Positions 7,544 through 15,827 of a stretch of DNA of 58,690 bases are shown piece after piece. The notes under the pieces were generated by a model. It made no database searches, was not told the DNA's origin, and saw only the letters and a list, made by a program, of their open reading frames with translations. The stretch spans positions 1 through 58,690 of the forward strand of contig NZ_LABY01000066.1 of NCBI RefSeq assembly GCF_001043975.1. The letters are read 5' to 3'. Origin of the DNA: Methylobacterium variabile (GTDB lineage: Bacteria > Pseudomonadota > Alphaproteobacteria > Rhizobiales > Beijerinckiaceae). A program made the translations under genes and the position numbers. How positions within the stretch are numbered: the stretch's first letter is position 1; each line of letters starts with the position of its first letter.

Positions 7544-9814
7544 ATGCTGAACGAGTTGGAACTTGACCAGGACGCGGTGGACCGCCTCCGCACGCTCAGT
7601 CGCTATGGCATCCTGGACTCGGAGTCGGAGCCGGCCTTCGACGATCTCGTGCTCCTCGCCTCCCAGATCTGCCAGGCACCGGTGGCCCTCCTCAGCCTGG
7701 TTGCGTCCGATCGGCAGTGGTTCAAGGCCCGTCGCGGCTTCGCCCCGTCCGAGATACCGATCGAGCAATCGATCTGCCGCCATGCTCTCGACCGGATGCC
7801 GCTCCTCGTCGTTCCCGACCTGAGCCGCGATCCGAGGACGCGGGCCGATCGTCTCGTGACGGGCGAGCCGCATTGGCGCTTCTATGCCGGAGCACGCCTG
7901 TCCTCACCGGAGGGCGTCGCGCTCGGCCGGCTCTGCGTGATCGACACGAAGCCCCGGCCCGAGGGCCTGACGACCGCACAGGCCGACGGCCTCCAGGCAC
8001 TCGCCCGCCAGGTCATGGCGCAGCTGGAGCTGCGCCGCGTGGTGCTCGAGCGCGCCGGGACCGCTCCGCGGAGGAGCGAGCGGCGGCTGCGCAACGCGCT
8101 CGCGATCAGAACGGTCGGGGTGATCTTCTGGGACGCGGCCTTCCGGCTGACCGAGGCGAACGACGCCTTCCTGCAGATGTCCGGGTTCAGCCAGGAGGAC
8201 GTGCTCGGCCGGACGTGGCAGGAGCTCACGCCGGAGGAGTTCCACCCTGTCTCACACAGGGCGGTGCAGGAGATCATGACGCACGGCGAAGCGACGCCCT
8301 ACGAGAAGGAGTACCTCCGCAAGGACGGCTCCCGCTGGTGGGGGATGTTCGCACCCCGCAAGGTCGGCGAGGAGGTGGTCGAGTTCGTGCTCGACATCAC
8401 CGACCGTCGGCAGATGGAGGCGGCGCTGCGGGCCAGCAAGGCGAAGCTCGCCGCCATCTTCGACAATGCATCGGTCGGATTGTCGGAGATCGACCCGGAC
8501 AGCGGACGCTTCCTGAGGGCCAACGACGAGCTGTGCCGCATCCTCGGCCGCACCCGCGAGCAGGTCCTGGCCGTGAGCATCGCCGACGTGACGCATCCGG
8601 ACGACGTGCCGCCCAGCGTCACCCTGGTCTCCCGCGCGCTCGAGGGCCGCGCGTCGGCGACGCTGGACAAGCGCTACGTCAGGCCCGACGGGACGCTCGT
8701 CTGGGCGAACAGCACGGCGACCGCGCTTCCGGGCGGGCAGTCCGGCTCGCGCAGCCTGCTCGTCGTCACCGTCGACCTCACCGCGCGCAGGCAGGCGGAA
8801 GAGGCGGTCCGCGCGAGCGAGGAACGCCTGCGCGGCCTGATGGAGGGCATCCCTCAGCTCGTCTGGCGCGCCGTGGGGGATGGCCGCTGGACCTGGTCGA
8901 GTCCGCAATGGAGCGCCTATACCGGCCTTCCCTGTGCCGAGAGCCTCGGCCTCGGCTGGTTGCGGCCCGTCCACCCCGACGACAGGAACGCCATGCTGGC
9001 CGCCTGGCAGCTGGCCGAGGAGGCGGGCAGCCTGTCCGTCGAGCACCGGGTCCACAACGCCGCCGAGGGGCGCTACCGGTGGTTTACGACCCGCGCCGTG
9101 CCGCTCCGCGACGAGCACGGCCGCATCCTGGAATGGCTGGGCACGTCCACCGACATCGACGACCTGCGTCAGCTCCAGGAGCAGCAGCACGTGATGGTTG
9201 CCGAGCTGCAGCATCGCACCCGCAACCTGCTCGGCGTGGTCACGTCGCTCTTCCGGCAGACCCAGCGCAGGAACACCTCCCTCGAGGCCGTCTCGGAGCA
9301 GTTTCGCGAGCGCCTCGACGCCCTGGCCCGGGTCAACGGCCTGCTGTCGCGCTCCGAGCAGTCGCGGATCACCATCGGCGAGCTGGTCCGCACCGAGCTG
9401 GACGCCCTCGGCGCCTGCACCATGGGCCAGCGCGTCCGCATCGACGGTCCATCGGTGCCCCTGCGCAGCTCCACGGTGCAGACCCTGGCCCTGGCCCTGC
9501 ACGAACTGGCCACCAACGCCCGCAAGTACGGTGCGCTCGCCACCGAGCACGGGAGCCTAGCGGTCACGTGGTCGGTACGGGAGGCGGGGAACGAGGGCCC
9601 GCGCCTGATGCTGGACTGGATCGAGGAGGTGGGTGCGCCGGCGCGGCTCGCGGCCGCGCCGGAGAAGCGCGGCTACGGTCGCGAGTTGATCGAGGAGGCG
9701 CTGCCCTACGCGCTGAAGGCCAGGACGTCCTACGAACTCGGGAACGACGGCGTGCGTTGCTACATCGACCTGCCTCTCACCGGTGCGCAGCGAGGAGGGA
9801 GGAGCACGGCATGA
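7544..9814 (+). CDS. HWE-family sensor histidine kinase with GAF and three PAS domains
   Basis: A 756-residue soluble kinase. A GAF domain spans about residues 22-160 (LLASQICQAPVALLSLV, QSICRHAL). Three PAS units follow at about 185-290, 295-415 and 425-545. The HWE dimerisation domain has ELQHRTRN with phosphoacceptor His557, and the ATPase domain has LALHELATNARKYG and the family's W-x-E in LDWIEE. There are no membrane segments, so the signal is cytosolic (redox, light or small ligand cannot be told apart here). The stop overlaps the ATG of the receiver gene by ATGA, which argues that the two proteins act together. Confidence 0.9.
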   Translation: MLNELELDQDAVDRLRTLSRYGILDSESEPAFDDLVLLASQICQAPVALLSLVASDRQWFKARRGFAPSEIPIEQSICRHALDRMPLLVVPDLSRDPRTRADRLVTGEPHWRFYAGARLSSPEGVALGRLCVIDTKPRPEGLTTAQADGLQALARQVMAQLELRRVVLERAGTAPRRSERRLRNALAIRTVGVIFWDAAFRLTEANDAFLQMSGFSQEDVLGRTWQELTPEEFHPVSHRAVQEIMTHGEATPYEKEYLRKDGSRWWGMFAPRKVGEEVVEFVLDITDRRQMEAALRASKAKLAAIFDNASVGLSEIDPDSGRFLRANDELCRILGRTREQVLAVSIADVTHPDDVPPSVTLVSRALEGRASATLDKRYVRPDGTLVWANSTATALPGGQSGSRSLLVVTVDLTARRQAEEAVRASEERLRGLMEGIPQLVWRAVGDGRWTWSSPQWSAYTGLPCAESLGLGWLRPVHPDDRNAMLAAWQLAEEAGSLSVEHRVHNAAEGRYRWFTTRAVPLRDEHGRILEWLGTSTDIDDLRQLQEQQHVMVAELQHRTRNLLGVVTSLFRQTQRRNTSLEAVSEQFRERLDALARVNGLLSRSEQSRITIGELVRTELDALGACTMGQRVRIDGPSVPLRSSTVQTLALALHELATNARKYGALATEHGSLAVTWSVREAGNEGPRLMLDWIEEVGAPARLAAAPEKRGYGRELIEEALPYALKARTSYELGNDGVRCYIDLPLTGAQRGGRSTA

Positions 9815-10188
9815 GCCACCCGGACGCGCCCGCAGCCTACCGCGTGCTGCTGGTCGAGGACGAGTACTTCCTGGCCCAGGATCTGGCCGAGGCGTTCAAG
9901 GCCCGCGGTGCCGAGATCGTCGGGCCGGTGCCGAGCGTCGACGAGGCGCTCGCGCTGATCGCCGACGGTTCGCGCCTGGACGGCGCCGTGCTCGACCTCA
10001 ACCTGCAGGGCGAGATCGCCTACGTCGTCGCGGACACGCTCCAGGAGCGCGGCATCCCCTTCGTGTTCGCCACCGGCTACGACCAGGCCGTCATTCCGCC
10101 CCGCTACGCCCTGGCCCGGTACTGCGGCAAGCCGCTGGATGCGAAGGAGGTGGCGCAGGCGCTGCTCGTTAGTCCAGCGGCAGCGTGA
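9811..10188 (+). CDS. single-domain response regulator (receiver only)
   Basis: A 125-residue CheY-like receiver with no output domain. The acidic pocket is in VLLVEDE (Glu16/Asp17), the phosphorylated Asp is Asp62 in AVLDLNLQG, and the conserved Lys is in YCGKPLD. It is coupled by ATGA overlap to the HWE kinase and is its probable phosphotransfer partner. Such stand-alone receivers next to HWE kinases commonly modulate phosphorelay flux rather than bind DNA. Its 3' end overlaps that of the opposite-strand kinase gene by about 20 bp. Confidence 0.88.
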   Translation: MSHPDAPAAYRVLLVEDEYFLAQDLAEAFKARGAEIVGPVPSVDEALALIADGSRLDGAVLDLNLQGEIAYVVADTLQERGIPFVFATGYDQAVIPPRYALARYCGKPLDAKEVAQALLVSPAAA

Positions 10189-11248
10189 TCGTGCAGCGCA
10201 CGCCGTCCGGCTCGGGCACCCAGGTGACAACCGCCCGCAGCTCGTAGGGCAGCATGCGGTGGAGCAGCTCGGCGCCGAAGCCCCGGTGACGCGGGGCCTC
10301 GCCGCGGCCGGCGACCCCGGTCTCCTTCCAGACGAGCGTCAGCCGCCGCGCATCGGGGCCCGGCACGATCTCCCAGCGGATGGCGATCCGCCCCGTCGGC
10401 CTGCCGAGGGCGCCGTGCTTGATGGCGTTGGTCGTGAGCTCATGGATCGCGAGGCCGAGGCGCTCGCTCACCCTCACCGGGAGGCGCACCTCGGGACCCG
10501 CGAGCGACACCTGCTCGCCCTCGCGCGCCTGCTGGGCGAGCAGCTCCTCGCCCAGCAGCAGTTCCAGATCGACCCCGTGGGCCGGGTTGCTGGCGGTGGA
10601 GAGCGCCCGGCCCACCGCAGCGACGCGGCCGTCGAGGTGGAGCGCGAGATCCTCCAGCGTCTGGCTCGCCTGCAGGCTGCGGCGGATGACGGCCCGGATC
10701 ACCCCCAGGGTGTTGCGGGCCTGCCGCCTCATCTCGATGCTCAGGTCGCGCTCCTGCTGCAGCGCCTTCGCCTGATCCTCGGCGCCCGCCCGCAGGACGA
10801 CGAACAGGCCCGCCGGCGCGCCGGTCTCATCCACCACCGGCGAGCCGTCGAGGTCGAGGGCGGCCGGAACCGGCTGCCCGTCGCGCATCACCGTGACCCG
10901 TCCGTCGCGCAGGGACCGGGACCGGCCCGCCAGCGCCGCGCCGAGGAGGTCGGTGTCGCCGCCGGCCAAATCCGGGCAGATCGCCGCCAGGCGCTCGCCC
11001 AGCCAGCCCCGGGGCGGCCCCAGCAGGGCCGCGCAGGCGTCGTTGCCGAGCAGGGTGCCTTCCGGCCCCCAGGCGAGCGCCATCGCCGTTGGCGAGTGCA
11101 GCACGAGGTCCGTCGCGGATCTCAGGCTCTGCGGCCATGTCCGCGGTGCCCTCAGCGGCGTTGTCCGCCAATCCTTCTCCCGGATCAGGGCGCCGGTCTG
11201 GCCGCCACCGGACGGCCAGATACAGCTCGGGTCCTGCTCTGCACTCAC
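10169..11248 (-). CDS. HWE-type histidine kinase homologue lacking the phosphoacceptor His
   Basis: A 359-residue protein with the N-terminal PAS-like region typical of HWE kinases (SLRSATDLVLHSPTAMALAW), a second PAS-like segment to about residue 152, a dimerisation helix at 165-200 and a C-terminal ATPase domain with LAIHELTTNAIKHG and LVWKET (W-x-E). In the dimerisation helix the canonical E-L-x-H-R-x-x-N reads E172-M-R-R-Q-A-R-N179: codon CGG (Arg175) replaces the phosphoacceptor His. The ATP-binding Asn and HWE residues are kept. It may therefore be a regulatory pseudokinase rather than an autophosphorylating sensor. It is convergent with the receiver gene, overlapping by about 20 bp. 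Confidence 0.82.
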   Translation of the reverse strand: MSAEQDPSCIWPSGGGQTGALIREKDWRTTPLRAPRTWPQSLRSATDLVLHSPTAMALAWGPEGTLLGNDACAALLGPPRGWLGERLAAICPDLAGGDTDLLGAALAGRSRSLRDGRVTVMRDGQPVPAALDLDGSPVVDETGAPAGLFVVLRAGAEDQAKALQQERDLSIEMRRQARNTLGVIRAVIRRSLQASQTLEDLALHLDGRVAAVGRALSTASNPAHGVDLELLLGEELLAQQAREGEQVSLAGPEVRLPVRVSERLGLAIHELTTNAIKHGALGRPTGRIAIRWEIVPGPDARRLTLVWKETGVAGRGEAPRHRGFGAELLHRMLPYELRAVVTWVPEPDGVRCTITLPLD

Positions 11249-11773
11249 ACGGCGTCCTCCGCGGCGCCCGACATGTGTCAGATAGACGACCTACCATGCC
11301 GTTCCGTTCCCATCCGGCCCGGACTCGCGTGCATCGAGACGGCGGCTCTTATGCTCTGAGGTCAGGTTAGATCGGTGTGAGGAGGGCTGCACGGCCGGAG
11401 GCGCTCCTCATCCCCGCGCGCCTTAAGCCGAACCAGGGTCCGGCAGGTCGAGCCAAGCGGTCCCATCCTCGTCGGCAAGGCTCCGATGCGAGCGGGGACG
11501 CCGCCGGGATCGCGGATCGGCCGGAACGCGATCCTGGGGCGATCATGAGCTCTAGAGATCACGCCACGTGCCAAGGCTCGCTGTGTTGTGTACCGCACGA
11601 AGCGAGCCGCTCGGGTGCTTTCGGACCGGCGGATTTAACGTGGGTCAATCGGATCGTGAACTGCCATTGTTCGATTTCGCACCGATCCTGCCGCTCGGGA
11701 GCAATCTGCTCGTATTCACGAGCCAATCGAGTATGCGGCAGCGGTTCCACAGCTGCGCTCGTACCCACCGCTC
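11249..11773. other. 525-bp divergent intergenic region, no gene recognised
   Basis: It lies between the start of the degenerate kinase (minus strand) and the Crp/Fnr gene (plus strand), so it must hold both promoters. Composition is less G+C-rich near 11640-11720. No convincing coding frame, RNA or strong hairpin is seen. Confidence 0.4.
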
Positions 11774-12523
11774 GTGTCCACGCTCCCCGCCTACCAGAAC
11801 CGCCTGCTCGCCAGCCTCTCCGACACCGATCGTGCATGGCTCCGGCCGCACCTGGACCCGGTCGACCTGCCGCTCCACACGGTCCTCGTCGAGCCCGGGC
11901 GGCCGATCACGCACGCGACCTTCCTCGAGGCGGGACTCGGCTCGATCATCGTGAACTCCGAGGAGGGCGGCCGCGTCGAGATCGGCTTGTTCGGCCGCGA
12001 TGGCTTCGCCGGAACGGCCCTGGTCCTCGGCTCTGACCGCATCCCGCAACAGATCTTCATGCAGGTGGGAGGGCACGGTCACCGCATCGGCGCCGACGCC
12101 TTCATTCGGCTCACCGAGGCGAGTGCGTCGCTCCGCGCGCTCCTGCTGCGCTACACGCACACATTCCTGGTCCAGACGGCCTGCACGGCCCATGCCAATG
12201 CCAGCGCCCCCGTCCAGGAGCGGCTCGCGCGCTGGCTCTTGATGTACCATGACCGTCAGGACGGCGACGAATTGTCGATCACGCACGACTTCCTGTCGAT
12301 GATGCTGGGCGTGCGGCGAACGACCGTCACGCTGACGCTGCAGCTGCTGGAAGGAGCGCGCCTGATCCAGGCGCGGCGCGGCCGCGTGATCGTGCTCGAC
12401 CGTGAGGGGCTGGAGGGAGCCGCAGGCGACGCCTACGGGCCGGCCGAGGCCGAGTACGAGCGCCTGATCGCGCCCCTGCGTCGCAGACCGGACCGGCCTG
12501 GGCCGGTCCCGCCCCGCGCGTGA
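11774..12523 (+). CDS. Crp/Fnr-family transcriptional regulator
   Basis: A 249-residue protein. A cyclic-nucleotide-binding-like beta-roll lies at residues 10-130 (ending in the sensor helix) and a C-terminal helix-turn-helix at about 165-215 (ITHDFLSMMLGVRRTTVTLTLQLLE), followed by a basic wing. No Fnr-type N-terminal cysteines are present, so it is not an iron-sulfur oxygen sensor. The effector cannot be told. The start is GTG at 11774; no ribosome site is obvious. Regulators of this short type in Rhizobiales are often stress or redox linked. It is convergent with the M48 protease gene. Confidence 0.85.
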   Translation: MSTLPAYQNRLLASLSDTDRAWLRPHLDPVDLPLHTVLVEPGRPITHATFLEAGLGSIIVNSEEGGRVEIGLFGRDGFAGTALVLGSDRIPQQIFMQVGGHGHRIGADAFIRLTEASASLRALLLRYTHTFLVQTACTAHANASAPVQERLARWLLMYHDRQDGDELSITHDFLSMMLGVRRTTVTLTLQLLEGARLIQARRGRVIVLDREGLEGAAGDAYGPAEAEYERLIAPLRRRPDRPGPVPPRA

Positions 12524-12575
12524 GGGCCGCGGCGCGCCGAGGGCCAGTCCTCATCGCCAGCCGCGGCCTTCCGCG

Positions 12576-13694
12576 TCACGGTGACGGGCCGCAGATGCCC
12601 TTCAGGGCGGCCCAGTCCTCCGCCGACAGGATCTGACGCCCGGGCGCCTCCGGACCGGCCAGCGCGCGGATCGCGGCGGCGCGCTCGGCGGTGAGCGGGT
12701 GGGTGCGCAGGAGGTCGAGGGTCCCGCGCCGGTCGTCATCGGAGGAGATGCGCTCGAGGACGTCGGCGAGCGCGGCGCCGTTGCCGCCGGCGCGCGCCAT
12801 CAGGCCGACCGCGTGGGCGTCGGCCGCCCGCTCCGCCTCGCGGCTGTAGCCCGCCGACAGCAGCGCCTGGCCGATGGCCACGATCATCGTCGAGCCGGTG
12901 AGGTCGCCGAGGATGAGGCTGAGCAGGAACGAGGTGCCGGAGGCCCGGATCAGGGACCGGGTCGGGTCGCGCGCGCTGACGTGGCCGAGCTCGTGGGCGA
13001 GCACTGCCGCGACCTCGTCCGGCGCCTTCGCCCGTTCGATCAGGCCCGAGAGGAGGATCACCCGGGCGCCCGGGAGCGCGAAGGCGTTGGCCGTCCCCTG
13101 GCGGCGCACGCTCACCGCCAGGTCCGACGGCGACGCTCCGTCCGCCTGTCCCGCCGCGGCGAGGCGGGCGACGAGGCGCGCGAGAGCTGCGCGCCCGGAC
13201 GCCTCCGTGCAGGCCGGGGGGCTGCCCAGGAGGCGCAGCACCTGCGGCTCGACCGTGGCGCCCAGGCGCGCCTCCACGGTCTCCGGCACGAGCGGCACGA
13301 GCAGCCGCGCGAGGTGCGGAACGCCGAGGATCGCCACGAGAAGGACCGAGAGCCCGGCGGCGACGGACCAGAGCACGAGGCGCAGGACGCCGCCCGCCTC
13401 GTCGCGCCGGTGCAGGTCCGGGCAGCGCGCCGCGAGGGCCGCGGCGAGGGCGTCGTCCGAGAACTCGACCCGCTCCGGCTCGTGCGCCGGGCCGACCCGC
13501 ATCAGCGGCGGCATCGAATCGGCGGCCCGGAGGTCGAGCGGGTTCCAGTCCCTCGCCACGCCGGGGCCCGTGACCCGGAATCGCCCGTCGAGGCGCAGGC
13601 ATACCTGGTGCGGCCGCGCGCTGGCGCCGTTGAAGTAGCGCCCGGCGGCCTCGACCGGAGGCGCGTCCGCGCCCGGCGGAATCGTCGACGTCAC
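12576..13694 (-). CDS. M48-family metalloprotease with N-terminal beta domain and membrane anchor
   Basis: A 372-residue protein. An N-terminal region (1-110, with RYFNGASARPHQVCLRLDG) resembles the small beta domain often fused to M48 peptidases. A membrane segment follows at about 122-142 (LRLVLWSVAAGLSVLLVAIL), then the zinc peptidase with HEXXH in LAHELGHVSARD and a downstream EAERAADAHAVGL carrying the third zinc ligand. It is related to HtpX and BepA-type proteases that handle membrane or envelope proteins. The start is GTG at 13694, right after the stop of the YjgN gene (13697), so the two are coupled. Confidence 0.85.
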   Translation of the reverse strand: MTSTIPPGADAPPVEAAGRYFNGASARPHQVCLRLDGRFRVTGPGVARDWNPLDLRAADSMPPLMRVGPAHEPERVEFSDDALAAALAARCPDLHRRDEAGGVLRLVLWSVAAGLSVLLVAILGVPHLARLLVPLVPETVEARLGATVEPQVLRLLGSPPACTEASGRAALARLVARLAAAGQADGASPSDLAVSVRRQGTANAFALPGARVILLSGLIERAKAPDEVAAVLAHELGHVSARDPTRSLIRASGTSFLLSLILGDLTGSTMIVAIGQALLSAGYSREAERAADAHAVGLMARAGGNGAALADVLERISSDDDRRGTLDLLRTHPLTAERAAAIRALAGPEAPGRQILSAEDWAALKGICGPSP

Positions 13695-13696
13695 GA

Positions 13697-14974
13697 TCAG
13701 AGGCCGATCTGGAGCGCACCGCCGACGTCGAGCGCATCGGCGAGGCCTTCCTGCAGGCCGCTGCCGGCGCCCCGCGACGAGGCCAGCACCGCCGCGAGTT
13801 CCTCCGGGTTGACGACGACGGTGCTCGTCGCGACCGCCGCCCAGAGCCGGGCCTGCACCAGGCGGACGTAGAGCACCGCGAACAGGGGCAGCCCGACCAG
13901 GTAGGCGAGGATGACGATCCAGTGGATCACCGAGACGCCCGCATTCTGCGCCGCGAAGACCATGACCCCGGTCACGAAGCCGAGGGCGAGGAAGATGCCG
14001 AGGAGGGATAGCCCGTAGACGATGTAGGGCCAGTAGAAGTCGCGGGCGCGCAGGCTCGAGGCGAGGCGCACGCCGCCGAGCCGCGCCGCCCGCATGAAGG
14101 CGCGGGTCTCGCGGGCGCGGTAGAACGGGATCAGCAGCAGCGCCGCCGGAATGCAGACCGCGGTGGCGAAGAGAAGCGTGTTCGCGATGAGGCCGATGTT
14201 GGAGCCCGCATAGGCCGGGTTGAGGATCGTCTCGCCCGGCTTGCCGCCCGGCCTCGGCACCAGGAGGTCCGTGGGCAGCGAGAAGTCCGCCGCGGCCAGG
14301 AGGGCGAGGCCGAGCCAGATCAGCGGCCCCAGCGCGACGACGTAGAACAGCAGCCACGGCCCCAGCACGCTGCGCCCGCGCGCGGTCGAGGTCATCCGGC
14401 TCGTGCCGACGAGGGTGTGGTTGATGCGGTAGCGCTCCAGGCTCGCCCGCATGAACGGGAAGGCGACCCCGAAGGTCAGGAACACGAGCAGCCACCAGGC
14501 CCCCGCCCGGGCCGCGTAGGCGAGGCCGGAGCCGTCCTGCCCGAGCCGGATGCCGCGCCAGAGCGTGCGCATCGCCCGGTAGCGGCGCCCGCGATAGATC
14601 GCGTACTGGCCGAGCAGGAACAGGGTCACGAAGGAGATCACGACCGAGAACGGCGCGAGGGCGGGCGCCGCGAAGGAGAGCGCGAACAGGCCGAGATAGA
14701 CCGGCACTAGGATCGCGAGCGCCACCAGGAAGCCGAGGAAGAGCTCCTTGCCGGTGCCGGTGTACTCGGCGGGCGATCCGTCGACGGCGGTGCGGCTCCA
14801 GAAGAAGCGCCGGATGTCGGTGACGTACCAGAACCGGTAGATGCCGAAGGTCACCAGCGAGAGGAGAGCCCCCTTCAGCGCCAGCCAGGTCAGGCCGTTC
14901 AGCCGCGGGTCGAAAGTCACGGCGGCGTCGTGCGGTGCGCGGCGGCCTGTCTCGACATCCATCGATCCGGTCAT
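13697..14974 (-). CDS. YjgN/DUF898-family membrane protein
   Basis: A 425-residue multi-pass inner-membrane protein with the DUF898 pattern: N-terminal FDPRLNGLTWLALKGALLSLVTFGIYRFW, repeated hydrophobic blocks, and paired repeats around YRINHTLVGTSRM and RYRAMRTLWRGIRLG. Function of the family is unknown. Its placement in one transcription unit with an M48 protease is a recurrent arrangement and suggests a shared envelope role. About eight to ten membrane segments are visible. Confidence 0.85.
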   Translation of the reverse strand: MTGSMDVETGRRAPHDAAVTFDPRLNGLTWLALKGALLSLVTFGIYRFWYVTDIRRFFWSRTAVDGSPAEYTGTGKELFLGFLVALAILVPVYLGLFALSFAAPALAPFSVVISFVTLFLLGQYAIYRGRRYRAMRTLWRGIRLGQDGSGLAYAARAGAWWLLVFLTFGVAFPFMRASLERYRINHTLVGTSRMTSTARGRSVLGPWLLFYVVALGPLIWLGLALLAAADFSLPTDLLVPRPGGKPGETILNPAYAGSNIGLIANTLLFATAVCIPAALLLIPFYRARETRAFMRAARLGGVRLASSLRARDFYWPYIVYGLSLLGIFLALGFVTGVMVFAAQNAGVSVIHWIVILAYLVGLPLFAVLYVRLVQARLWAAVATSTVVVNPEELAAVLASSRGAGSGLQEGLADALDVGGALQIGL

Positions 14975-15524
14975 CCTGTGCGATTGCTCCGTGGGGTGAT
15001 CCTATCCACGCCCGCAGCGATAATCCAGAGGTCTCACGAGGCTCGATGCGCCAGATGGCCTGTCGATGGGCGGCTCTTGATCGATCATCGCGCGTATTCT
15101 GCCATCGCTACGACGACGGCGATCTCTGATCATCGGGAAGCAAAGCCAGTCTCGGCCGGTACAATCGTCGATACCGGCAATTCGTCTCTTGTTTCCCTGC
15201 GTCAGACCGGCGCAGGATGCCGTGGAGCAGCAGGCGATCCGGTCGGATCGCGCCGCGGAACTCTCCGGCGTCGGAGCCGCCGCTCTCACGGGCGGGCGGT
15301 CGTCCGGCGGATGGGAGCCGGGCTCGCTCCCGCGGCCGGCCGCGGTTGACCAACGGTCGATCCCTGGGCTAGCGTCCGCGCCGCAGAGTATTTCCGGTTG
15401 TCCCCAATGTCGAGGCTCGACCTCCCGGGGCGACGCGCGGCCGTCACCGAACGATGACTACGGTCATCAGCCGACTACAGATCGTCGATCGAGCCGTTGA
15501 TCTCACGCAGGAGTGGATGATCCG
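14975..15524. other. 550-bp divergent intergenic region, no gene recognised
   Basis: It separates the YjgN gene (minus) from the repeat-protein/radical-SAM cluster (plus) and so contains both promoters. No convincing coding frame is seen. The 3' end has GCAGGAG, the likely ribosome site for the first cluster gene. Confidence 0.4.
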
Positions 15525-15821
15525 ATGTGGCGTCAGGGTGATATCTTCATTCGCGAAATCCCCGCGCTCCCGCCGGAGGTGGCCGGCCGGCCGCTGCCGC
15601 ACACCGTGCTCGCCCACGGCGAGGTGACCGGTCACAGCCACCGGGTCGCCGATCCCGCCGCCCTGTTCGCCGGCGACGGCTGCTTCTACCTCGACGTGCA
15701 GGGTGACCAGGCCCGCGTCGTCCACGACGAGCACGGCACGATCATCCTCGCGCGCGGCTTCTACCGGGTCTGGCGGCAGCGCGAGTACACCCCCACCCGC
15801 ATCGTGACCGTGCAGGACTGA
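15525..15821 (+). CDS. small conserved protein, partner of DUF6745-type protein
   Basis: A 98-residue protein starting MWRQGDIFIREI, followed by a conserved-looking HGEVTGHSHRV block, an acidic middle (FYLDVQGDQARVVHDEHG) and RGFYRVWRQREY near the end. I recognise this as a small protein that recurs next to DUF6745 genes in several phyla; no activity is known to me. The His/Asp-rich segments could form a cupin-like metal site, but that is a guess. ATG at 15525 is chosen; GTG at 15513 would add four residues. It is followed after 6 bp by the DUF6745-type gene. Confidence 0.7.
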   Translation: MWRQGDIFIREIPALPPEVAGRPLPHTVLAHGEVTGHSHRVADPAALFAGDGCFYLDVQGDQARVVHDEHGTIILARGFYRVWRQREYTPTRIVTVQD

Positions 15822-15827
15822 GCGCCG

